The notes under the pieces are model-generated. The model searched no databases, was not told where the DNA came from, and saw only the letters and a list, made by a program, of their open reading frames with translations. A DNA stretch of 27,255 nt, from the NCBI GenBank assembly GCA_945910925.1, contig CAMDZX010000007.1:1-27255 (forward strand), written 5' to 3'. The translations under genes and the position numbers were made by a program. The stretch comes from an uncultured bacterium (GTDB lineage: Bacteria > Cyanobacteriota > Vampirovibrionia > Gastranaerophilales > Gastranaerophilaceae). This document shows positions 22,232 through 27,255 of the stretch, piece by piece; positions within the stretch are counted from its first letter, which is position 1, and every line of letters begins with the position of its first letter.

Positions 22232-24186
22232 TACATTACCTCCTCATCGCCATAAATCTCCTGATAAAGTCTGCTTTCTTTAAAAGTTCTTATCCATTCT
22301 TGTTCTTCTTTATTTAACTTGTCTTTTTTAGATAAGTATTCAAATTTGTCAAATTGATTATTAAAATATTTTGGAATAATTTCTTTTTCTTCCGGTTCTT
22401 TAATTTCTATGCAAAATTGTTTTAATTCATCAATTTCTTTCTTCTGCTCTAAATCGTTAGTCAGCATAGGGAAATATGCTTTTTGTCTTTTAAGCTCTCT
22501 AATGTAATGTTCTTGAGTTCTTTTTTCTAATTGTTTTTTGAGTTTAGTTTTTTGTTTTAAATCTTCAATATCTTTAACTTCACCCATCTCATTTGCTAAA
22601 GGATGAGTGCCGATAACTCTGTTTGCAACGCAAATAAATTCTCCGCTAGGTTTATATACTTTAACGTAGCTTAAATCAAATAAACTGTATTTAATTAAAA
22701 CTTGTCCTTGATAGCCGTATAATTCATAAGCAGAATAATCTGTTTTAAGAAATCTGATATTACAACGATTAACAGTTTTTATTTCAGTCGCCATCATAAG
22801 GTCATCTAAAGTATTAATATTAACTCCGGCACCTTTTCCGCTTTCTAATACCTCACCAATCGTTTTTCCTTTAACATGTGAACAGGGTTGGTCATAATGA
22901 AAGTTCAACCATTTTTTTACACAGTCAATAACTTCTTGTATTGTCGGAATATATGTATTTGCGATTTCCTTGTGAAAAGTTTCATTTCTTTTACATTTGG
23001 CAGGTTTTTCCTCAATATTGACACCTGTGTATGATGGCATTAGTTGTTCAAAAGTACCCTGAAATTCTCTGAATAATCTCTCTATTGGTTTAGCTTTTGC
23101 GTTATATGGTTGAGCAAATACCGCTTTTATTCCAAGATTAGCAAATAACCCCGATAAACCGTTTTCTATAAAATATTTTGCCCTAAAGGATTTTCCGTTA
23201 TCGTGATAAATATATTTCGGAACTTTTCCTAAAGTAATAATCGCATTTCTTATTGCACTGGCGACACTTTGTTTGTTCTCTTCAAGCATAATTTCAAACC
23301 CGACCATGGCACCGGATTTCCAATCTTGATAAGCAACCATTGTCGGTCTTGTCGGATTTCCTGTATATGGATTTATCACTTGAAACGCAAGTTTATGCCC
23401 ATCTCCAATAATGACATCACCTACTTCAAGTTTTGATACATCTCTTTGAATAAATGGCATAACTTTATCATTCAGGGCTTTTGAACCTTCTCGTGCAAAA
23501 ATCCAAGTATCATAATGTTCTTTTTGATAGTTTTTAATAAATCTTCGATAAGTCATTTCGCTGCATAAATCTGTTACTCCTCTTTGTGTCAGTGTTAATT
23601 TTGTTAGAGTTATTGCTTTTCCAACATTTATTTTATTTGGGTGCAGCAATATACTTAAAAATATTTCTTTTTCTTTTTCGCTTAAACCACCTTTTTTAGT
23701 TGTTTTAACTCCAAAAGAATAATTTTTAATTAAACAATGCCAGTTGTCGTTATAAATTCTTAATTTTTTATCCCAATCATAAATTGTGCCGATTGCGACG
23801 TTACCGATTTGTGAAAATAATTCCGGATATAATAACCCTAAATTATATGACTCAATAAATTCATTGCCGGCTTTGGTTCTACCTTTTTTGCTATGTCTAT
23901 ATTCATTCCATTTTTTAACCAAATCATATTTTGCAAGTGCTAATTGTTTTTGCTCTTCAGGAACAATATAGTTTTCTTCTATTTTTGGTGTTAATTTTTC
24001 TTCAAGTTCTGTTATTTTTTCTCTAACATTTTCTTCTAAAGATGTTACTAAAAATTCATAAGATTTTGATGTTTTTCTAACAACATATTTGTTATCTTGA
24101 ACATATTTTCTAACAGCCCTGTCACCAATACCCTTTATTTCAGCGAGTTCTTTGGTTGTTATCCATTCTTTTTTCTTTGTTATCAT
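22231..24186 (-). CDS. Mu-type DDE transposase
   Basis: About 651 aa. N-terminal helix-turn-helix (ITTKELAEIKGIGDRAVRKYVQ, residues 8-30) as in MuA; a further DNA-binding region; an RNase H-like core with the first Asp in VIIGDGHKLAF (about 259), the second Asp in YIYHDNGKSF (about 328) and the Glu in KPIERLFREFQG (about 367); then a Mu-type C-terminal beta barrel and a charged tail that would contact the ATPase. The frame is open to 24255, but the ATG at 24186 lies behind AAGGAG and starts at the HTH. All catalytic residues are present, so the enzyme could be active. It should cut and join the TGTAAATTA ends and make 5-bp duplications, as observed. Confidence 0.93.
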   Translation of the reverse strand: MITKKKEWITTKELAEIKGIGDRAVRKYVQDNKYVVRKTSKSYEFLVTSLEENVREKITELEEKLTPKIEENYIVPEEQKQLALAKYDLVKKWNEYRHSKKGRTKAGNEFIESYNLGLLYPELFSQIGNVAIGTIYDWDKKLRIYNDNWHCLIKNYSFGVKTTKKGGLSEKEKEIFLSILLHPNKINVGKAITLTKLTLTQRGVTDLCSEMTYRRFIKNYQKEHYDTWIFAREGSKALNDKVMPFIQRDVSKLEVGDVIIGDGHKLAFQVINPYTGNPTRPTMVAYQDWKSGAMVGFEIMLEENKQSVASAIRNAIITLGKVPKYIYHDNGKSFRAKYFIENGLSGLFANLGIKAVFAQPYNAKAKPIERLFREFQGTFEQLMPSYTGVNIEEKPAKCKRNETFHKEIANTYIPTIQEVIDCVKKWLNFHYDQPCSHVKGKTIGEVLESGKGAGVNINTLDDLMMATEIKTVNRCNIRFLKTDYSAYELYGYQGQVLIKYSLFDLSYVKVYKPSGEFICVANRVIGTHPLANEMGEVKDIEDLKQKTKLKKQLEKRTQEHYIRELKRQKAYFPMLTNDLEQKKEIDELKQFCIEIKEPEEKEIIPKYFNNQFDKFEYLSKKDKLNKEEQEWIRTFKESRLYQEIYGDEEVM

Positions 24187-24267
24187 GTTTTTCTCCTTTT
24201 TCACATTAACTCTCAATTTCCGGAATGTGTAGTCAATGTATATATAGAAACACAATGTGTAACAATC

Positions 24268-24292
24268 TATCTACTTGCGAAGGCAAGTGGAT
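24268..24292. other. Short hairpin between divergent operons
   Basis: ACTTGC, loop GAAG, GCAAGT, in the roughly 220-base gap between the transposase start (24186) and the mor-like start (24410). No T run, so probably an operator or chance hairpin. Confidence 0.3.
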
Positions 24293-24340
24293 AAAAACAG
24301 TAGAGAAAAAAGTATGTTTATGATATTTTGTCCCATCAAA

Positions 24341-24382
24341 TTTAAAACGGAACTTTGCGGAACTGATTTTAGTTCCGTTTTT
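24341..24382 (+). promoter_or_regulatory. GGAAC inverted repeat upstream of the mor-like gene
   Basis: An 11-bp perfect inverted repeat, AAAACGGAACT and AGTTCCGTTTT, with a further GGAACT in the loop. The right arm runs into T5, so it could act as an attenuator or terminator. The same GGAAC core recurs four times at 25753-25797 and once near 26030, at the right end of the transposon. It may be the binding site of the Mor-like protein or the transposase. Confidence 0.5.
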
Positions 24383-24409
24383 GTGTTATTGTTAAATTTG
24401 AGGGAATTT

Positions 24410-24715
24410 ATGGATAAAGACACTTCATCATTACCGCCACTTCCTGTATGGGCAAAATATGTAACCAAAGAAAGTCTGCCTGTTGATTTGTATATAATTG
24501 CAGATATTATTGGATTGGATAATACAATCAGAATAATGGAGCATTTTAATTATTTGACGTTTAACATACCTAAAAATGTAAGTTATCCATACAAAAAGCA
24601 ATATATTTTGGATAATTATGATGGCACAAGAGAATCAAGGCTTCATATTAGAAAAACATGCAACGTATGCGATAGTTATATTTATTCGGTTATGAGGGAG
24701 AAAAAAGAAAAATAA
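24410..24715 (+). CDS. Mor-like transcription regulator
   Basis: 101 aa. The pattern LPVDLYIIADIIGLDNTIRIMEHFNYLTFNIPKN, a middle part ending QYILDNYDGTRESRLHIRKTCNVCDSYIYSVMREKKEK, matches the Mor/C family of phage Mu middle-operon activators: an N-terminal dimer helix, the strand IPK, then a C-terminal HTH. A longer frame begins at 24275, but the ATG at 24410 follows GAGGG and starts where the family starts. It is divergent from the transposase operon and followed closely by a DUF2971 gene, and probably controls one or both operons through the GGAAC repeats. Confidence 0.7.
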   Translation: MDKDTSSLPPLPVWAKYVTKESLPVDLYIIADIIGLDNTIRIMEHFNYLTFNIPKNVSYPYKKQYILDNYDGTRESRLHIRKTCNVCDSYIYSVMREKKEK

Positions 24716-24724
24716 GGAGTGTTA

Positions 24725-25753
24725 ATGAGTTTTAGAGATGAATTTTACGAAAATTATTTTGGGACAAAAATTGCATCAAATACCCCTGCTGATATACGTA
24801 AAGAATTTGATAATAAAATCGATGCTTTTATAAAAATAAACACACCAAAATCTTTATTTAAATTTTATTCTTCCGAACAAAAAAATTTTGAAAGCTTAAA
24901 TAACAATCTTATATATTTAAATACTGCTCAAAATTTTAATGATATTTTTGATTCTTGTTTTTATGTTGATGACGAAAAAATTTCAAATAATTTTTTAGTG
25001 GGGTTATCGGATAGAAAAAGAATTGCTAATTATAAAAACTTTTGTAATAATATTTCGCCTGAAGCATTGAAAATGATTGATAATGCAGTTAATCAAATTA
25101 AAAATATGCCTCAAAATAATTGGAAACTTTTTATTAGCTCAGCTTTTCCTATGTTTCAGACTTCATATAAAAACATAATATTTAAAGCGGAAGAATATAT
25201 TAAGACAGTCCCAAAGTTAACTTGTTTTACAGAAGATGTAACATCTGTTCTGATGTGGTCGCACTATGCAGATAAACACAAAGGATATGCACTAGAATTT
25301 GATTTTTCAGATATACAAAATTATTGTGCTATTTGCACTAACAAATGTAAAAACGAACATTATTTCCAACTTTATCCTGTTGTTTATTCTGATAAACGAT
25401 TTGAAGCAACAGATTTTGTTACTTATTACTTAAATTGCAATTTATGTGCAAATTGTTCATTAGAAGTTCCAATTTTCAATGATGATATTTATTCATTATA
25501 TAAAATTCTTTTGCTAAAAAATAAAAATTGGGAATACGAAAAAGAATGGCGTTTAATAACTATCTCAACAAATTGCTATTTTGAGAGAATTAATAAAAAA
25601 CCAAAAGCAATTTATATTGGTGTAAACGCAGCCAGAGAAACAGTTAAGATTCTATTAGAGGTGGCTAAAAAGTTTGAAATACCTATTTATAAAATGAACT
25701 ATGATTATTCAAACCCAGAATATAAATTAAATATGAATTTAATTAAAAAATAA
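24725..25753 (+). CDS. DUF2971 family protein beside the Mor-like gene
   Basis: 342 aa. Family marks: SLFKFYSSEQKNFESLNNNLIYLN near 40-63, the TCFTEDVTSVLMWSHYADKHKGYALEFD block near 170-197, and WEYEKEWRLI near 272-281. Two CxxC pairs (CAICTNKC and CANCSLE) suggest a metal site absent from the other DUF2971 protein of this element. A GTG at 24719 overlaps the ribosome binding site AAGGAG, so the ATG at 24725 is preferred. It is co-transcribed with the mor-like gene. Function of the family is not settled; a role in defence or transposition control is inference. Confidence 0.8.
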   Translation: MSFRDEFYENYFGTKIASNTPADIRKEFDNKIDAFIKINTPKSLFKFYSSEQKNFESLNNNLIYLNTAQNFNDIFDSCFYVDDEKISNNFLVGLSDRKRIANYKNFCNNISPEALKMIDNAVNQIKNMPQNNWKLFISSAFPMFQTSYKNIIFKAEEYIKTVPKLTCFTEDVTSVLMWSHYADKHKGYALEFDFSDIQNYCAICTNKCKNEHYFQLYPVVYSDKRFEATDFVTYYLNCNLCANCSLEVPIFNDDIYSLYKILLLKNKNWEYEKEWRLITISTNCYFERINKKPKAIYIGVNAARETVKILLEVAKKFEIPIYKMNYDYSNPEYKLNMNLIKK

Positions 25754-26063
25754 GTTCCGTTTGAGTTCCACTAAAAGTTCCACTTGAGTTCCGTTTAGGC
25801 TAGAAAAATTTTTATTTTGTTTCCATTTTTCCAAGAGTTGTGTTAATTTTTTGTATTTTTATCCTTTATTTATCCTATGGATTGTCCTACGGAAACGTGG
25901 CTTTTGGGGATTTTGTTTAAAATTTTAGGAAAAAAGGATAAGAAAAAGTATAAGAAAAGGATAAAAAGGATAATTTCCAAAACCCTAAGAATTACCCTCA
26001 AACCTAAACACAATGCAATTCTTTACCTAGTTCCACTTTTCTTATTATCCTTTATAATTTACA
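25754..26063. repeat. Repeat-rich right end of the transposon
   Basis: No convincing gene. 25753-25797 holds four GTTCC cores (AGTTCCGTTT, AGTTCCACT, AGTTCCACT, AGTTCCGTTT) at 10-14-base steps, and another lies near 26030. TTATCC/GGATAA occurs about six times between 25859 and 26050, in both orientations. Left-end DNA has fewer such cores. Clusters like these resemble the multiple transposase-binding sites of Mu and Tn7 ends. Confidence 0.55.
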
Positions 26064-26174
26064 CTAACAATAAAAGAAATTCTAGACCACGCTGATTTAA
26101 AAACAACTCAACAATATACACATACTCCAAAAAAAAACATTTTAGATACTGTAAATATTCTTGAAACATATTAA
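26064..26174 (+). pseudogene. Tyrosine recombinase, C-terminal fragment right of the transposon
   Basis: Starting with the duplicated CTAAC, the frame reads LTIKEILDHADLKTTQQYTHTPKKNILDTVNILETY and stops at 26172-26174. It contains the second catalytic His (DHAD) and the nucleophilic Tyr in TTQQYTHT. It is the continuation of the fragment at 11671-11753. Confidence 0.88.
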
Positions 26175-26237
26175 GACACAATAACGGAATTGAATTATAC
26201 TAGTCGAAAATTAGTCGAAAAAGAAAATAAAAAACAA

Positions 26238-26274
26238 AAATAAAGGACTTACAAATACTGTAAGTCCTTTATTT
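26238..26274. terminator. Strong bidirectional terminator
   Basis: A 16-bp stem with AAAGGACTTACA / TGTAAGTCCTTT core, 5-base loop, and A and T runs outside. It lies just after the 3' end of the minus-strand tRNA-Pro and serves it. Confidence 0.9.
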
Positions 26275-26278
26275 TTAA

Positions 26279-26355
26279 TGGTCGGGATGACACGATTCGA
26301 ACGTGCGACCCCCTCGTCCCAAGCGAGGTGCGCTACCAAGCTGCGCCACATCCCG
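26279..26355 (-). tRNA. tRNA-Pro (anticodon TGG)
   Basis: On the minus strand, acceptor CGGGATG pairs with CATCCCG; the D-arm GCGCAGCTTGGTAGCGC, an anticodon arm CTCG/CGAG with loop CTTGGGA reading TGG, and T-arm GTTCGAATC are present. Discriminator A is followed by an encoded CCA. A partial copy of its 5' end lies upstream (26442-26463). Confidence 0.93.
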
Positions 26356-26379
26356 ATATTCAATTTTCAGTTTTTGGGT

Positions 26380-26463
26380 GGTAGCGCACCTACGGTGCTT
26401 CCTCTCACAAAATGATACTTAATCATTTTGTTCGGCAGAGTCAAGCTACGCCACATCCGATAT
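26380..26463 (-). repeat. tRNA-Pro-derived inverted/direct partial copy
   Basis: Same layout as at tRNA-Val. 26442-26463 is a direct copy of 26337-26359 (one deletion, one change), covering 4 bases before the tRNA and its first ~19. 26407-26431 is a hairpin ACAAAATGA/TCATTTTGT. 26380-26390 is a perfect inverted copy (GGTAGCGCACC) of the D-arm region 26327-26337, ending in the hairpin GCACC-TAC-GGTGC (26386-26398). Confidence 0.72.
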
Positions 26464-26523
26464 CTAACTACCGAGTGATTTAATTCTATATTAAACATTC
26501 TGCAAGGTCAAGTACAAATTGTG

Positions 26524-26685
26524 TTAATTATTTACTTTTTCTTCAGATTCAACATTCTTTATTCTTGGTGTATACCTATAATCATTCAGAATCGTGTTAA
26601 GAGCCGCATTTAACTTAACGTTCTTAGCATGTGTTACAGGAAATAACCTTTCGTATATAGGATTTGAAATATTTTTATTATTCAT
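26524..26685 (-). CDS. 53-aa protein of unknown function
   Basis: A short minus-strand frame of 53 codons starting MNNKNISNPIYERLFPVTHA and ending RIKNVESEEKVNN. It is polar, with no membrane segment or known motif. A TATAAT-like sequence lies three bases before the ATG and there is no ribosome binding site, so either a leaderless start or no gene at all. The codon use is like its neighbours. It follows the 85-aa gene on the same strand with an 80-base gap. Confidence 0.45.
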   Translation of the reverse strand: MNNKNISNPIYERLFPVTHAKNVKLNAALNTILNDYRYTPRIKNVESEEKVNN

Positions 26686-26765
26686 AACATTATAAATGTA
26701 CCACTACACTAAGTAATATACATCAGGTAAATGCTTGATTATTTCGTAAAATACCAGTTATCTGA

Positions 26766-27023
26766 TTACTTACCGACAGGTTTTGAACAATGAAACGTTT
26801 TCAATAGTACGATATGCGCAGCAGCTGCGGCAAGTGCTACCATAGCCGCTATTTTATGAATTGTTTTATTCCCTCTCACTCCTGAAAAGGTAGAAACCAA
26901 TGCCCCACCAAATGCGGTATAACCTGTTCCTGATATCATAGAATGACGATTTATAATACCCTTTTTGTTTTGGTTAGACGTACCATGAAACCCAACAGAA
27001 GAACTAATTGAATTAACCCTCAT
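26766..27023 (-). CDS. Small membrane protein with VGFHG motif
   Basis: About 85 aa. It starts MRVNSISSSVGFHGTSNQNKKG; this N-terminal pattern, a short beta segment with F-x-G, is like that of other proteins thought to be Gastranaerophilales-specific. Glycine-rich residues 30-48 and an Ala-rich hydrophobic helix at about 54-72 (IHKIAAMVALAAAAAHIVLL) follow. Two in-frame GTG codons precede the ATG at 27023, but AAAGGTGG stands at the right distance for the ATG. Function unknown. Confidence 0.6.
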   Translation of the reverse strand: MRVNSISSSVGFHGTSNQNKKGIINRHSMISGTGYTAFGGALVSTFSGVRGNKTIHKIAAMVALAAAAAHIVLLKTFHCSKPVGK

Positions 27024-27059
27024 ACACACCACCTTTTTTCGGTTATATTATAACATATT

Positions 27060-27255
27060 TTATTCTACTACGTAATCCTCAATTTCAATTAATTTTTCTC
27101 GTGCTTCTTTATTCGCGGGGTTTATATCCAACGTTTTTATATAATCCAATCGGGCTTTTTCGTATTGTTTCAGGATAAAATACGTTAAACCTCTATGAAA
27201 ATACGCTTGCTCATAATAATTGTTTAAATCTATTGCGTAAGTATAATCTTCAATT
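27060..27255 (-). CDS. TPR protein, 3' end only (window edge)
   Basis: The minus strand reads IEDYTYAIDLNNYYEQAYFHRGLTYFILKQYEKARLDYIKTLDINPANKEAREKLIEIEDYVVE and stops at 27062-27060. These are two TPR units. The gene continues beyond the window, so length and role are unknown. Confidence 0.8.
   Translation of the reverse strand, partial: IEDYTYAIDLNNYYEQAYFHRGLTYFILKQYEKARLDYIKTLDINPANKEAREKLIEIEDYVVE

Larger units (their letters stand above)
11754..26063. mobile_element. Mu/Tn7-type transposon carrying a retron and restriction-modification cargo
   Basis: Both ends begin TG and end CA: TGTAAATTA (11754-11762) and its inverse TAATTTACA (26055-26063). CTAAC stands directly outside each end (11749-11753, 26064-26068), a perfect 5-bp duplication as made by Mu- and Tn7-family DDE transposases. 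At base 24 inward from each end there is AAAA(A)GT, and TGTAAATTA is repeated inside the left end (11816-11824). Excision in silico restores an in-frame recombinase gene. Inside are muA-, muB- and recombinase-like genes, a mor-like regulator, a retron, a 32-aa peptide, a restriction-modification operon and two DUF2971 genes. Length 14,310 bp. Whether it is still active is unknown; all transposition genes are intact. Confidence 0.9.

Noticed and set aside
19745..24265. TTGTTCAC near 19747 and TTGTTACAC near 24262 as ends of a smaller transposon
   Set aside because: The similarity is short and no target duplication flanks it (TTAAT versus ATCTA).
11756..26074. TAAA/TAAA as alternative junction of the insertion
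   Set aside because: It also gives an in-frame join, but only four bases match and no inverted repeats stand at those ends. CTAAC with TGTAAATTA ends explains more.
25877..26095. Plus-strand frame of 72 codons, Lys-rich with a hydrophobic tail
   Set aside because: No ribosome binding site; it is made of the GGATAA repeats, crosses the transposon end and runs into the recombinase remnant in another frame.
1..27255. CRISPR array
   Set aside because: No series of equal repeats with regular unique spacers exists; the repeat clusters at 8045-8225 and 25753-26050 are too short and irregular.

Overview
This is a low-GC bacterial chromosome segment, probably from an uncultured gut lineage such as Gastranaerophilales (Vampirovibrionia/Melainabacteria). 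That placement rests on the AT-rich coding style and on several lineage-restricted-looking proteins with short N-terminal motifs of the NFKG / VGFHG type (8455-9507, 26766-27023). It is tentative.

Layout. 1-7.3 kb is ordinary chromosome: a family 2 glycosyltransferase, a small structured RNA encoding a 29-aa hydrophobic peptide, tRNA-Val, two membrane proteins of unknown function, a ROK glucokinase, an RqcP-like S4 protein, and a minus-strand set of membrane protein, TPR protein, rsfS and rpiB. 7.3-11.6 kb is a small accessory stretch. Two 106-bp direct repeats (7863-7968 and 11399-11504, about 92% identical) bracket a HExxH metallopeptidase, an Ala-rich helical protein and a TPR protein. The right repeat lies immediately upstream of tRNA-Ser(GGA) and appears to carry its promoter.

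The main discovery is a complete Mu/Tn7-type transposon of 14,310 bp, 11754-26063. Its ends are the inverted repeat TGTAAATTA/TAATTTACA, it is flanked by a perfect 5-bp target duplication CTAAC (11749-11753 and 26064-26068), and it interrupts the 3' end of a tyrosine-recombinase gene. Removing the element and one CTAAC restores an in-frame HELRHT...DILTIKEILDHAD...TTQQYTHT catalytic block. The transposition genes run on the minus strand: a MuA-like DDE transposase, a MuB-like AAA ATPase, and a third protein that is a tyrosine recombinase by fold but has lost most catalytic residues. A divergent operon encodes a Mor-like regulator and a DUF2971 protein.

The transposon's cargo looks like a defence island. 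It contains a retron (XRE-type HTH gene overlapping a retron reverse transcriptase with NAxxH, YIDD and ITG motifs, and a candidate msr-msd RNA upstream at about 11901-12113), a 32-aa membrane peptide in a self-sequestering mRNA resembling a type I toxin, and an operon of an MTase-like subunit, a 1332-aa helicase/N6-adenine methyltransferase fusion and a first DUF2971 protein.

Right of the transposon are the rest of the broken recombinase gene, tRNA-Pro(TGG), two small genes and the 3' end of a TPR gene. Upstream of both tRNA-Val and tRNA-Pro lies the same odd arrangement: a direct copy of the tRNA 5' end, a palindrome, and an inverted copy of the D-arm.
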